The notes under the pieces: generated by a model
What the model saw: the letters and a program-made list of their open reading frames with translations, nothing else
What the model was told of the DNA's origin: nothing
Database searches by the model: none
DNA from: Leptofilum sp041748655
GTDB lineage: Bacteria > Chloroflexota > Anaerolineae > Promineifilales > Promineifilaceae
Assembly: GCA_041748655.1 (NCBI GenBank)
Contig: JBGTCV010000071.1
Span: 79,707-143,706, forward strand
DNA length: 64,000 bases
Direction of reading: 5' to 3'
Program-made: the position numbers and the translations under genes
Shown: one piece after another, positions 52,086 to 61,283 of the stretch
Layout of the letters: each line of letters starts with the position of its first letter
Position numbering within the stretch: position 1 is the first letter of the stretch

Positions 52086-53315
52086 ATGAAAAACAACAAG
52101 AAATTATTTTTCTTATTTCTGGGTAATTTTACGATTGTCCTTGCCGGGATGGGTTTGTTTCCGGTGTTACCGCTGTATGCGGCGCAGTTTGGGGCCACGC
52201 GCACGGAGGCCGGGCTGTATCTGACGATTATTTATATCGCCATTACGGTTGGTTCGTTTGTGCCGGGCTGGCTGGCCGACAGGGTACAGCCGCGACTATT
52301 GTTCATGGCTGCCGGTACGGCTGGCATCCCGATTCTGGTGCTAATGGGTCAGGTGCAGACTTTTTGGCAGTTGGTGCTGCTAACGGCCGTTGCCTGGTTT
52401 TGTGGTGGCGTGGGGCTGGCCCTGCTCTCTGTCTTTACCGGGATGGTGGCAGACAAGGATAAGCGGGGCAAGTCGTTTAGCCTGATGGCCCTGGCGACGC
52501 CGCTCGGGGCGCTGATGGGCGGGGCGATGGTTTCCTGGCTGTTGGGTCGCCATGATTTTACAGTGCTGTTTTGGGTATATGGCGCAACCTGGATTGTGAT
52601 GCCGCTCATTGGTGTATTGGCGCTGCCCAGGCAAACGAACAGTCGCGCCGCTTCGGCGTCTGGGGGCAGCAAGCCGCTGCCGCTGCCGCTGGGACGGACG
52701 TTTTATCTGTTGACGTTTATCTCGCTGCTGGCGGCAACGGCCACGAACATCGGCCGTTTTGGGACGACGGTTTCCATGCAGCTGCTGGACTTTTCGGCCG
52801 GGGCGGTGGCCAGTACGGCGACCGTGAGCGGGCTGGTGGCGATTCCACTGACCTTCTTCATTGGTGGGCTGTCTGACCGGCTGGGGCGGAAGCAGTTCCT
52901 GGCGTTGGGTTATGCGCTGTCGGCGGTGGGGGTACTGCTGCTGATTACGGCCGTTGATCTGTGGCACTTCTGGCTGGCAGCAACGCTGCTGCTGGTTTCC
53001 CGCAGCGCCAGCGATACGGTATCGTCCGCATTGGCTACCGATTTGCTGGAGCCAGCGGCGCTGGCCCGTGGGCTGCCTTTGCTAAACGGCCTGACACGAG
53101 CCGGCGGCATTATCAGCTTTGTGGGTGCTGGCGTGGCCATGGACTATTTGGGCGTGACAAGACTGTATGGCTTTACGGCCGTTCTGGCCCTGGTGGCCAC
53201 TAGTCAACTCTTTTTGCTGCGTCGCTTTTCGGCCGCGCCTAACTTTTGGCCGCTGCACAACAGGCAAAAGAGGGCTGCTGTCGCCCAACCTGGGGCAGAT
53301 GTACACCCTTATTAA
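52086..53315 (+). CDS. Major facilitator superfamily transporter
   Basis: This 409-residue protein has twelve probable helices. The MFS motif A region is GWLADRVQPRLLFM after helix 2, repeated as GGLSDRLGRKQFLALG in the second half. The central loop carries Ser/Arg residues. It resembles drug or metabolite exporters; substrate unknown. Without the IS it would start about 100 bp after the orphan gene, so it may once have shared the four-box promoter. GAGGG precedes the ATG. Confidence 0.88.
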   Translation: MKNNKKLFFLFLGNFTIVLAGMGLFPVLPLYAAQFGATRTEAGLYLTIIYIAITVGSFVPGWLADRVQPRLLFMAAGTAGIPILVLMGQVQTFWQLVLLTAVAWFCGGVGLALLSVFTGMVADKDKRGKSFSLMALATPLGALMGGAMVSWLLGRHDFTVLFWVYGATWIVMPLIGVLALPRQTNSRAASASGGSKPLPLPLGRTFYLLTFISLLAATATNIGRFGTTVSMQLLDFSAGAVASTATVSGLVAIPLTFFIGGLSDRLGRKQFLALGYALSAVGVLLLITAVDLWHFWLAATLLLVSRSASDTVSSALATDLLEPAALARGLPLLNGLTRAGGIISFVGAGVAMDYLGVTRLYGFTAVLALVATSQLFLLRRFSAAPNFWPLHNRQKRAAVAQPGADVHPY

Positions 53316-53345
53316 TTAGACAATATCGGAAATAAGAATTGATCC

Positions 53346-53390
53346 ACAGATTAACGCAGATTTCGCAGATTTTTTGCTTTTAATCTGCGT
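53346..53390. repeat. AATCTGCG-family palindrome, short copy
   Basis: ATTAACGCAGATT pairs with AATCTGCGT after an AT-rich loop, a shorter relative of 34848-34953. It lies between the MFS and lipoprotein genes. Confidence 0.6.
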
Positions 53391-53440
53391 GCGCCATTTT
53401 CTGCAACTTATCATGTATTGGTAATTTTGGAGGTTACATC

Positions 53441-55006
53441 ATGAAAACTATTAATATTCATACGACACGCTTCCGCACTAGCCTGCTGGTTTTGCTGGTT
53501 GGTTTGCTTCTGATTGGCTGTACCGTTGGCGGTGCGGAACCAACTCTGCCGCCTACCCTTGTGGTGCTGCCGCAAAACACGCCGACCGTTGAGGCAACCG
53601 TTCCCGTGGCCGAAAGCAGCCCGACAGCGGAAACCGCTGTGCCTGCTGAAACGGCCGTTCCCACCACCCAACCCGCCGCCACGTCACCGGCTCCGGCGCA
53701 GCCCGTGGTCATTGTGCCTACCGAGGTGGAACGGATTGTGGCGCTGGCAAATCTGAACGTGCGCAGCGGCCCTGGGTTGGGCTTCACGGTAGTTGATTGG
53801 TTGACGGAGGGAGAAACGGCCGTTGTTACCGGCGTTTCTGAGGATTCCGGCTGGTGGCGCATTCTTTGCCCAGAAGCCAGGCCCGGCATTAGCTGCTACG
53901 TCTCTGCCGCCGGGCAGTTCACCCAGCCGCTGATGGCAGATGGCGCACAGCCGCAGCGCATTCAGTTTGCCCCTGGCGCTACATCTGCCACCGTGCAGGT
54001 ACAGATGCCCCGCCAGGCGCAAACGTGGTTTGTGCTGTGGGCCGCTGCCGACCAGACAATGGCCATCAATGTAGCGGCAGAAAACAACAGCGTGCTGTTT
54101 CATCTGCAAGGTAAGCAGGATGGGGTTGATTACAAACATTTGCTCGACGGCAACTCGTTCTGGCAGGGCAAGCTGCCGGTCTCGCAAGATTATCTGCTGA
54201 CGCTGGATAATCTCAGCGAGGCGACCAGCGTTATTATCGACGTTTCCATCGTGAATAATCCGCCGACAGACACGCCTGGCGGCCCGCTGCACCCGGTTGT
54301 GGATGGTGCAACGGGCTACCTGCTGGGTGGCTGGTACAACAATCGTTGGGTAAACGCCTCTGAGTATGCCGGACTGATTACTGATGCGGAACGGCCGTAT
54401 GTCTTTTACGGGCTAAGCGGGGAAGTCGGCGTCATTACCGGCCAACCTCCCGTTTCTGGCGGCATCTGCCCACAGCCGATTGTGCCATTGGCTTCGCCCA
54501 TGCCGGGCAGCATTGGCCTGATTGGACGCTGGAACGCCACACCGCGCCTGCCGCAAGACGTGCCGGTGGGCACAGAAGTTTACCGGCAGGTGGTAGCCGA
54601 AGCGCTGCAAGGGGCTGGTCTGGCCGAGCCAGAAGTCTCCATTGACCGCATCCTGCGGTTTGATCTGGAGGGCGATGGCACCGAAGAGGTGTTGATTGTG
54701 GCTTCGCGGCTGACGGCGGGCATTGGCCAGCCGCCGGTGGCTGCGGGTGATTACGCCACCGTGCTGCTGCGCAAAATCATTGGCAGTGATGTGGTGACGG
54801 TGCCGCTGCACCTGGATGTTTATCAAGTGGGTTCGGATCTGGCCTTTCCGCTGCGTTATGAGGTGTTGGCAGTGGCCGATCTGAATGGCGACGGCCGTTT
54901 GGAAATTGTTGTGGCGGCAGACCGGTACGAGGGCCGCCAGGTGGCCGTTTTTGAAAGCTACGGCGCGACGTCTCAGGTGATGTTGCAGGCTGGCTGCACA
55001 CAGTAG
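53441..55006 (+). CDS. SH3-domain lipoprotein
   Basis: This protein has 521 residues. A signal with lipobox (LLLIGC, Cys at about 27) is followed by a Thr/Pro/Ala/Val-rich stalk (to about 90) and a bacterial SH3 domain (about 98-160, LANLNVRSGPGLGFTVVDWL). A large part of unknown fold comes next, with an integrin-like calcium motif near the end (ADLNGDGRLEIVVAADRY). It should sit on the outer face of the membrane. No enzyme motif is visible. A terminator follows. Confidence 0.8.
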   Translation: MKTINIHTTRFRTSLLVLLVGLLLIGCTVGGAEPTLPPTLVVLPQNTPTVEATVPVAESSPTAETAVPAETAVPTTQPAATSPAPAQPVVIVPTEVERIVALANLNVRSGPGLGFTVVDWLTEGETAVVTGVSEDSGWWRILCPEARPGISCYVSAAGQFTQPLMADGAQPQRIQFAPGATSATVQVQMPRQAQTWFVLWAAADQTMAINVAAENNSVLFHLQGKQDGVDYKHLLDGNSFWQGKLPVSQDYLLTLDNLSEATSVIIDVSIVNNPPTDTPGGPLHPVVDGATGYLLGGWYNNRWVNASEYAGLITDAERPYVFYGLSGEVGVITGQPPVSGGICPQPIVPLASPMPGSIGLIGRWNATPRLPQDVPVGTEVYRQVVAEALQGAGLAEPEVSIDRILRFDLEGDGTEEVLIVASRLTAGIGQPPVAAGDYATVLLRKIIGSDVVTVPLHLDVYQVGSDLAFPLRYEVLAVADLNGDGRLEIVVAADRYEGRQVAVFESYGATSQVMLQAGCTQ

Positions 55007-55017
55007 CAGCAGGCCAC

Positions 55018-55073
55018 AAAGAAGACGCATGGCTCCATGTCTGTCCTGCGACAGGGCCGTGCGTCTTCTTTTT
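55018..55073 (+). terminator. Intrinsic terminator
   Basis: AAAGAAGACGCA pairs with TGCGTCTTCTTT, and extra Ts follow. It closes the SH3 lipoprotein gene. Confidence 0.8.
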
Positions 55074-55151
55074 CTTGCTTGAGGCTTTGTCCAGTCGTTT
55101 GTTAGGGGGATGCGGTACGGCCGTTTCCTCAACAAAAATCGCAAAGTTTGC

Positions 55152-55179
55152 TTGACACACCTACCCGATTTGTTATAAT
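55152..55179 (+). promoter_or_regulatory. Consensus promoter of tRNA-Asn
   Basis: TTGACA (55152-55157), a 16-bp spacer and TATAAT (55174-55179): both hexamers are perfect. The start should fall about 8 nt before the mature tRNA. Confidence 0.9.
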
Positions 55180-55193
55180 CCCGCTCGCTGCCT

Positions 55194-55265
55194 TCCTCAG
55201 TAGCTCAATGGCAGAGCATGCGGCTGTTAACCGCAGGGTTGTTGGTTCGAGTCCAACCTGAGGAG
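55194..55265 (+). tRNA. tRNA-Asn (anticodon GTT)
   Basis: Acceptor TCCTCAG pairs with CTGAGGA. The D arm contains AGCTCAATGGCAGAGC, the anticodon stem is TGCGG/CCGCA with loop CTGTTAA, and the T arm holds GGTTCGAGTCC. The anticodon GTT is at 55226-55228 and the discriminator base is G. CCA is not encoded. It is transcribed alone. Confidence 0.97.
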
Positions 55266-55268
55266 CTA

Positions 55269-55303
55269 AAAAACGACAGGTCATTGGCCTGTCGTTTTTG
55301 TTT
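55269..55303 (+). terminator. Intrinsic terminator of tRNA-Asn
   Basis: AAAACGACAGG pairs with CCTGTCGTTTT, followed by T-rich sequence. It lies 4 nt after the tRNA. Confidence 0.92.
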
Positions 55304-55306
55304 TGT

Positions 55307-55368
55307 GGTGCCTGGCACGGGCCGCCAAAAGTTGGCTAGCTGGAGCCGTCTGGCTCGTGCCAGGCACC
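55307..55368. repeat. Inverted repeat GGTGCCTGGCACG
   Basis: GGTGCCTGGCACG and CGTGCCAGGCACC are exactly complementary and 36 bp apart. The gap also holds the weaker pair GGCACGGGCC/GGCTCGTGCC. It lies before gpmI; no gene. Confidence 0.65.
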
Positions 55369-55510
55369 GGAACTATCCCCCACTAAAATTGAATAAACCC
55401 ACATTCTCAAGTACACTTCACCACCAGATTTTCCACTGTTTAACAATAAATTGGGACCGCTTTGCAGGCTGCTTACGCGCTGCAGGACGGCCTTGTGAAA
55501 GGAGTTTTTA

Positions 55511-57040
55511 ATGAGCTACAAACCAGTCGCCCTCATCATTTTAGATGGGTGGGGGATTCGTGAAATGGAGCATGGTAACGCCGTGATGCAGGCGCGTACG
55601 CCCAACTACCAGAGCTGGCTGCACAGCCGGGAACGCGCCATTTTGGATGCATCTGGCTACGCCGTGGGCTTGCCCGATGGGCAGATGGGCAATTCAGAAG
55701 TTGGCCATCTCAACCTGGGTGCAGGCCGCGTTGTTTACCAGGATTTAACCCGCATTAACCTGGCCATTCAGGAAGAGCGCTTTGCGGAACAGTCGGCGCT
55801 GCGCGATGCCGTGGCCCATGTCAAAGCCAATCACGGCAAGCTGCACCTGATTGGTCTTCTGGGGGATGGGGGCGTTCACAGCCACCACGACCACCTGTAT
55901 GCCTTGCTGAAGCTGGCGGAAGAGTCGGGCATTGCTCCCATTGTGCATGTCATTACCGATGGCCGGGACACGCCGCCGCAAAGCGGACGGCCGTTTATCC
56001 AAAAGCTCGAACACTATCTGGCCAACCATCCCGGCGTGATTGCGTCCGTAAGCGGCCGTTACTACACCATGGATCGAGATAAGCGGTGGGAGCGCACGGC
56101 GATGGGCTATAGAGTAATTGCCAATCATGAAGGATATGAGGACGCAACGGCCGTTTCGGCCCTGGCCGCCATAGAAAATTCGTATAGCAAAGGGGTAACA
56201 GACGAGTTTATCCTGCCCGTGGCTATCGACGTGGGTGACCGGGACGTAACCGTCGCGCCCGGTGACTGCCTGATCTTCTACAACTTTCGCGCCGACCGGA
56301 TGCGCCAGCCGGTGGAAATCTTCGCCCTGGCTGATTTTGCGGGTTTTGAACGGCCGTACATTCCCAATCTGCACCTGGTTACAATGACCAACTACGAAGA
56401 ACGCTTCCCGGTGAACGTCGTTTTCCCCGACGTGGCGCTGACCAACGTGCTGGCCGAAGTGGTAAGCAAAGCGGGTTTGCAACAGTTCCACGCCGCCGAA
56501 ACCGAGAAATATGCTCACGTCACCTACTTCTTCAACGGTGGCGATGAGATCGCGTTCCCCGGTGAAACGCGCCATTTGCAGCCGTCGCCCAAAGTGCCCA
56601 CCTACGATCTCCAGCCGGAGATGAGTGCCTACGAACTTACCGAAGCAATTCTCCAGCGGCTAAAAGATCATGATGATGATTTCATCCTGGTCAATTTTGC
56701 CAACCCCGACATGGTGGGGCATACTGGCGTGCTGGAAGCGGCCGTTCGCGCTGTGGAAGCGGTGGATGAATGTGCCGGGCGTCTGGTGGAAGCGATTGTG
56801 CAAAAAGGCGGGGCGGCCCTGGTGACGGCCGATCATGGCAACTGCGAAATCATGGTCAACGAAAAAACCAATGATCCCCACACCTACCACACCACCCAGC
56901 CCGTCGCCTTTTTTGTGCTGTGTAACGATTACGTTTGGCTCCGCCCTCGCGGCATTTTGGCCGATGTGGCCCCCACGGTGCTTCATCTGATGGGTGTCGA
57001 ACAACCTCCCGAAATGACCGGCCGCAGCCTGGTTGATTAA
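55511..57040 (+). CDS. gpmI: 2,3-bisphosphoglycerate-independent phosphoglycerate mutase
   Basis: This protein has 509 residues, standard for the enzyme. The metal site begins LIILDGWGIRE. The phosphoserine nucleophile is in GQMGNSEVGHLNLGAGR. FYNFRADRMRQ and the C-terminal TADHGNCE and HTYHTTQPV motifs are present. It interconverts 3- and 2-phosphoglycerate in glycolysis using Mn. AAAGGAG precedes the ATG. Confidence 0.96.
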   Translation: MSYKPVALIILDGWGIREMEHGNAVMQARTPNYQSWLHSRERAILDASGYAVGLPDGQMGNSEVGHLNLGAGRVVYQDLTRINLAIQEERFAEQSALRDAVAHVKANHGKLHLIGLLGDGGVHSHHDHLYALLKLAEESGIAPIVHVITDGRDTPPQSGRPFIQKLEHYLANHPGVIASVSGRYYTMDRDKRWERTAMGYRVIANHEGYEDATAVSALAAIENSYSKGVTDEFILPVAIDVGDRDVTVAPGDCLIFYNFRADRMRQPVEIFALADFAGFERPYIPNLHLVTMTNYEERFPVNVVFPDVALTNVLAEVVSKAGLQQFHAAETEKYAHVTYFFNGGDEIAFPGETRHLQPSPKVPTYDLQPEMSAYELTEAILQRLKDHDDDFILVNFANPDMVGHTGVLEAAVRAVEAVDECAGRLVEAIVQKGGAALVTADHGNCEIMVNEKTNDPHTYHTTQPVAFFVLCNDYVWLRPRGILADVAPTVLHLMGVEQPPEMTGRSLVD

Positions 57041-57048
57041 AATTTCCA

Positions 57049-57112
57049 CCGCAGAGTGCGCGGAGGACGCAGAGATTTTTTAATTTCTCCCTGTTCTCTG
57101 CGCTCTCCGCGG
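57049..57112. repeat. CTCTGCG/CCGCGGA palindrome
   Basis: CCGCAGAGTGCGCGGAGG pairs imperfectly with CTCTGCGCTCTCCGCGG across an AT-rich loop. It lies between the convergent gpmI and panC ends and probably terminates both. Confidence 0.65.
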
Positions 57113-57958
57113 TTAATTCTTTTCGATTAAAATGTTGTCGATGAGACGGGTGCTGCCGAAGAAAACGGCCGTTGACAGCAAAACTCCTTCCTCTTCTACC
57201 ACATCCAGCTCTTGCAGCGTCTGCGGGTCGGCGGCGCTGACGTAATCGAGACGGGCCTGGGGAACGGCCGTAATCATCCTCCGCATAAGCTCCCGCAGCG
57301 CCTCACCGGAACGTTCCCCGGTCTCGTAAGCTTCTTTTGCCGCGCTCAGCGCCCGAAAAAGCACCGGCGCTGCCTGCCGATTTTCTTCAGACAGTTTGGC
57401 GTTGCGCGAACTCATCGCCAGGCCGTCTGGCTCCCGCATCGTTGGGCCAACCACCATTTCCAGATTAAAGTTGAGATCGCGCACCAGCTGGCGCAGCACA
57501 ATCGTTTGCTGGGCATCTTTTTGGCCAAAATAGGCCCGCGTCGGCTGCACGATGTTGAACAGCTTGGCCACCACTGTCGCCACCCCGGCAAAATGGGTGG
57601 GGCGGGATCTGCCTTCCAGCGGCTGCGTCACCTGGCTCAAAATAATGGTTGTTTGGAAGTCGGGTGGGTAGATGGTGGCGTCGCTGGGGGTGAAGACGAG
57701 ATCGACCCCGGCGGCTTTCAGCAGGGCCAAATCCCCCTCAAGATTGCGCGGGTAGCTGCTTAAATCCTCGGTGGGGGCAAACTGGGTGGGATTGACGAAG
57801 ATGGAAACGGCCGTTCTCTCATTTTCCGCCAGCGACAGCCGCACCAGCGACAAATGCCCCTCGTGTAAATATCCCATCGTCGGCACCAGGCCCCAGCTCA
57901 ACGTGGGATCAGCCCAGCGCTGCCGCTGCACCTCCGCAATAGCTGATGTCACTATCAT
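57113..57958 (-). CDS. panC: Pantothenate synthetase
   Basis: This 281-residue enzyme has the nucleotide-binding VPTMGYLHEGHLSLVR (HIGH-like), VSIFVNPTQF, VAKLFNIVQPTRAYFGQKD and the KMSKS-like MREPDGLAMSSRN. It ligates pantoate and beta-alanine with ATP. No panB or panD is adjacent. Confidence 0.96.
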   Translation of the reverse strand: MIVTSAIAEVQRQRWADPTLSWGLVPTMGYLHEGHLSLVRLSLAENERTAVSIFVNPTQFAPTEDLSSYPRNLEGDLALLKAAGVDLVFTPSDATIYPPDFQTTIILSQVTQPLEGRSRPTHFAGVATVVAKLFNIVQPTRAYFGQKDAQQTIVLRQLVRDLNFNLEMVVGPTMREPDGLAMSSRNAKLSEENRQAAPVLFRALSAAKEAYETGERSGEALRELMRRMITAVPQARLDYVSAADPQTLQELDVVEEEGVLLSTAVFFGSTRLIDNILIEKN

Positions 57959-57976
57959 TTTTATCCCTCATCTAGT

Positions 57977-58108
57977 GGGCTGTCGGAAAAGTCTGTTTTC
58001 TTTTTAATGGGACACAGATGGACACAGATTTTGACCTAAAATTGAGTAAAATCTGTGTGCGCAACTTGCGCCCATCTGTGTCCTATTTTTCTTTCTCCGA
58101 CAGGCTGC
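57977..58108. repeat. Nested inverted repeat, GACACAGAT family
   Basis: The outer pair is GGCTGTCGGA (57978) with TCCGACAG (58096). The inner pair is GGACACAGATGGACACAGAT with ATCTGTGTGC and CATCTGTGTCC. It fills the gap between panC and the aldo/keto reductase. Confidence 0.7.
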
Positions 58109-58123
58109 TAGCTGTGAAAATAG

Positions 58124-59059
58124 TTATCCGGCCAAAATGTCGTTGATTTCATCCACCTCTTCCGCCGAGAGCTGCCAGTCGGCGGCTTTGGCGTTTTGCT
58201 GCAAATGCTCAAGCCGCGTCAGCCCGGAGATGACGGAACAAACCTGCGGCTGGGCCAGAAGCCAGGCAATGGCCAGTTCCGCCATCGTGCGCTCGCGGGC
58301 TTCGGCCCAGGCGGTCATTTTTTCTACTTTGGTGTAGTTGGTATCCGTCATGTACTCCTGCACATACGTGCTCGATTCGCCCCGCGAACCAGCCGGAGCG
58401 CCTACATCGCGGCGGTATTTGCCGGTCAGAAAGCCGCCCGCCAGCGGAAAGTAGGGGATAAAGCCGATATTATCTGCCTGGCAGTACGGTATTACCTCTT
58501 TCTCCACCTCACGCTCCAGCATGTGGTAATGGGACTGCACCGTGACGAACTTCGCCCAGCCGCGCATTTCTGCCAGCAGGTTGGCCTGTGCCAGCTGCCA
58601 GGCAGCGTAGGCCGACGCGCCGATGTAGCGTACCTTGCCGCTGCTCACCAAATCATCCAGCGCTCGCATCGTTTCCTCAATGGGGGTGTGGGGGTCCCAG
58701 CGGTGCATCTGGTACAGGTCGATGTGGTCTGATTGCAGGCGACGCAGGCTGGCCTCCACGCCGTTCATGATGTGGTAGCGGGACGCGCCATAGTCGTTGG
58801 GAGCGTCGCCGACCTTGAAGTAAACCTTGGTGGCCAGGACAAATTTGTCCCAACGCCCCTTGAGCGCCTGACCCAGCATCGTTTCCGATTGGCCGCCGGT
58901 GTACACATCGGCCGTGTCGATGAAGTTGACGCCTAAATCCAGTGCGGCATCTAGCACGCTGTTTACTTCTGCCTGTTCTACCTTGTTGCCAAACCGGTTG
59001 GTGCCCATCCCGATAACCGAGACGCGCACGCCTGAATTGCCAAGTTGTCTGTATTCCAT
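58124..59059 (-). CDS. Aldo/keto reductase
   Basis: This 311-residue TIM-barrel oxidoreductase shows the catalytic tetrad: Asp and Tyr in FIDTADVYTGG, Lys in LATKVYF, and His in YQMHRWD. The NADPH-binding end is VCSVISGLTRLEHLQQN. It resembles the YajO/Tas-like and potassium-channel-beta-like group. GGAG precedes the ATG. It reduces an aldehyde or ketone in the cytoplasm; substrate unknown. Confidence 0.92.
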   Translation of the reverse strand: MEYRQLGNSGVRVSVIGMGTNRFGNKVEQAEVNSVLDAALDLGVNFIDTADVYTGGQSETMLGQALKGRWDKFVLATKVYFKVGDAPNDYGASRYHIMNGVEASLRRLQSDHIDLYQMHRWDPHTPIEETMRALDDLVSSGKVRYIGASAYAAWQLAQANLLAEMRGWAKFVTVQSHYHMLEREVEKEVIPYCQADNIGFIPYFPLAGGFLTGKYRRDVGAPAGSRGESSTYVQEYMTDTNYTKVEKMTAWAEARERTMAELAIAWLLAQPQVCSVISGLTRLEHLQQNAKAADWQLSAEEVDEINDILAG

Positions 59060-59384
59060 GTTTTTCTCCTGGTGTCATCTTGAATTGTGGGGACAGTCTT
59101 CGTTTAGTCCATGCCTCGTCATTCCTGCGAATGCGGGAATGACGGCTCGTTGTTGGTTGAAACAAAGACCATCCCCCAATTCAAGTTCAGTTCTCATGCT
59201 GAGTGGAGCGAGGCATGACAATTTCAGATAACTTGTCATGCTGAGATCCTCCGAAGCATCCCATCCGCTGGATATTGGGCAAGACACTGATTTTGCTAAA
59301 GCGCTTGCTATGGGTTCCTTGCGGGATTCTTCGCTTCGCTCAGAATGACAATTGCGGATTGTTTGCCAATCCCAAAGACTGTGA
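59060..59384. repeat. Intergenic region made of common mobile palindromes
   Basis: CGTCATTCCTGCGAATGCGG ... AATGACG (59117-59144) is a perfect hairpin. TCATGCTGAG words at 59193 and 59237, with GAAGCATCCC at 59252, and TTCTTCGCTTCGCTCAGAAT at 59332 are fragments of repeats seen in many genomes. No gene. Confidence 0.65.
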
Positions 59385-61262
59385 TTAAAACGGAACCCGG
59401 TCGTCGCCGACGCGGCGGGTAAGGCGGCGTTCGTCGAGATGTTCCAGCAGGGCGATGGCGTATTTGCGGCTGGTGTCCAGCAGGTCGCGGGCCTCGGCGG
59501 CGTTGAGGCTGCCTTTGCTTTTGAGGTGGCCCATCAGCTTGTCGATAAGCCGATTGTAGCTGGCCTGATCATACACCACGTCGGCCGAAATGGGGCGCAG
59601 CTGGCCGAGATCGATCAGGGCAAAGTAGACGTCTTCGCCAACGGCCGTTTTGCACTCCTTCACGCTGGGAGAATTGATCCCCAACCGGCTAAACTCCCGC
59701 AGCAAGCCGTCAATATTGGCTTGTTGGGCGGGTGAAAAGCGCACCGCGTGGCCGGGGGCGTGAACCAGCGTGCCCGCTTCGGTGAGTAAATGGTCGGCGG
59801 CAGCCTGGGCCATGAGCGGGTTAAACACGGCCGCTTTCAACTTCAGCCGACTGCGCAGCTCCTCGCGGGAGATGCCCAGCCGCAATGGGTAATTTTGGTG
59901 GAAAGTGGCCATCAACTGGGTGAGCTGGCTCACCAACCCTTGCCAGCCCGCCTGGGAGATGAGCTGCTGTTCCAACCGCACCACCTGGCCGCTTTCTTCC
60001 AGTTCAGCCAGGGCGGATACGGCCGTTTCCGGGTCCAGCCCCACCGTTTTTAGCAGATTTTGCTCGGCTGTGGGTTCCAGCCGCCGCACCGTTTGCAGCA
60101 GCAGTTCCGCCGGTGTGCCCTGTGACAATGTTTTGAGCCGCTCAACTGTTTCCGGGCGGAAGCGACGATGGCGGCGGCCTGGCTGTGGGTCCAGCACCCG
60201 CCCGCCGCCAATGGTTTCGCCGGGAGACGGCCGTCTTAGAATAAAGCGATCCCCCCGCGTAACGGCCACCGGTTCAGACGTGGCCAGCTGCAGCCAGCCC
60301 GTTTGCCCCGGCTCGATCCGCTCGCTGCCCAGCAGCCGCACCCGCGCTTGCAGCTCCGCTGCGCCGACAAACAGCTTCACCGTGCTGTTGTGCTTTAGCG
60401 GCTTGGTAGCGTCTGGCAGGTGGCGGTACGCGGCATCGAACAAGATGGTGTGGCCAATGACGCCGGGTGCGGCGACGATGTGGCCTCGCGCCAGATCATC
60501 TTTGTCTAGCCCGGTGAGGTTGATGGCCACGCGGCTGCCGGGGCGGGCCACTTCCAGCTTTGTTTTGTGGGTTTGCAGGCCGCGAATGCGCCCCTTCAGG
60601 CCAGATGGCTGTATTTCGACGGTGTCGCCTAGGTGGAAACGGCCGTCTATCAACGTACCCGTCACCACGGTGCCAAAGCCAGAGAGGGTGAAAATGCGGT
60701 CGATGGGGAGCCGGGGACGGCCGTTGTCGGGTCGGGGGGGCGAGGCAACCAATTTTTGCCACAGCACCTGCTTCAGTTCGGCAATGCCCTTGCCAGTTTT
60801 GGCCGAAACGGGGATGATGGGGGCATCAGCCAGGGCGGTGCCTTGCAGCGCTTCGCCCACGTCCAGCGTTACCAACTCCAGCCAGTCTGGATCGTCAGCT
60901 ACCAGATCAACTTTGGTGAGGGCAACCACGCCGCCGCGCACTTCCAGCAGGTCTAGAATAGCCAGATGTTCCCTGGTTTGGGGCATCACCCCTTCATCGG
61001 CAGCCACGACAAACAGGGCCACGTCGATGCCGCCCACGCCTGCCAGCATATTTTCGATAAAGTCTCGATGACCCGGCACGTCCACCACGCCGACTTCGTC
61101 CTGGCTGGTGTCGTCGCCCAATTGCAGCCAGGCAAAGCCCAGATCGATGGTCATTTCACGCGCTTTTTCTTCTGCTAAACGGTCGGGATCGATGCCGGTG
61201 AGGGCTTCTACAAGGGTGGATTTGCCGTGGTCTACATGCCCGGCGGTGCCGATTACATACAT
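59385..61262 (-). CDS. selB: Selenocysteine-specific translation elongation factor
   Basis: This protein has 625 residues. The GTPase domain starts YVIGTAGHVDHGKSTLVEALTG and has DVPGHRDFIENML and TKVD. EF-Tu-like domains 2 and 3 follow (about 175-350). Four winged-helix repeats (about 380-625) bind SECIS RNA and end with SRKYAIALLEHLDERRLTRRVGD (split here across the final repeat). It delivers Sec-tRNA to UGA codons. selA, selC and selD are not visible in the window. Confidence 0.95.
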   Translation of the reverse strand: MYVIGTAGHVDHGKSTLVEALTGIDPDRLAEEKAREMTIDLGFAWLQLGDDTSQDEVGVVDVPGHRDFIENMLAGVGGIDVALFVVAADEGVMPQTREHLAILDLLEVRGGVVALTKVDLVADDPDWLELVTLDVGEALQGTALADAPIIPVSAKTGKGIAELKQVLWQKLVASPPRPDNGRPRLPIDRIFTLSGFGTVVTGTLIDGRFHLGDTVEIQPSGLKGRIRGLQTHKTKLEVARPGSRVAINLTGLDKDDLARGHIVAAPGVIGHTILFDAAYRHLPDATKPLKHNSTVKLFVGAAELQARVRLLGSERIEPGQTGWLQLATSEPVAVTRGDRFILRRPSPGETIGGGRVLDPQPGRRHRRFRPETVERLKTLSQGTPAELLLQTVRRLEPTAEQNLLKTVGLDPETAVSALAELEESGQVVRLEQQLISQAGWQGLVSQLTQLMATFHQNYPLRLGISREELRSRLKLKAAVFNPLMAQAAADHLLTEAGTLVHAPGHAVRFSPAQQANIDGLLREFSRLGINSPSVKECKTAVGEDVYFALIDLGQLRPISADVVYDQASYNRLIDKLMGHLKSKGSLNAAEARDLLDTSRKYAIALLEHLDERRLTRRVGDDRVPF

Positions 61263-61283
61263 TTGGGAATACTTTGGGATTGG

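Noticed and set aside
55307..55368. Second tRNA or small RNA after tRNA-Asn
   Set aside because: The inverted repeat has no tRNA arms and lies after the tRNA terminator.
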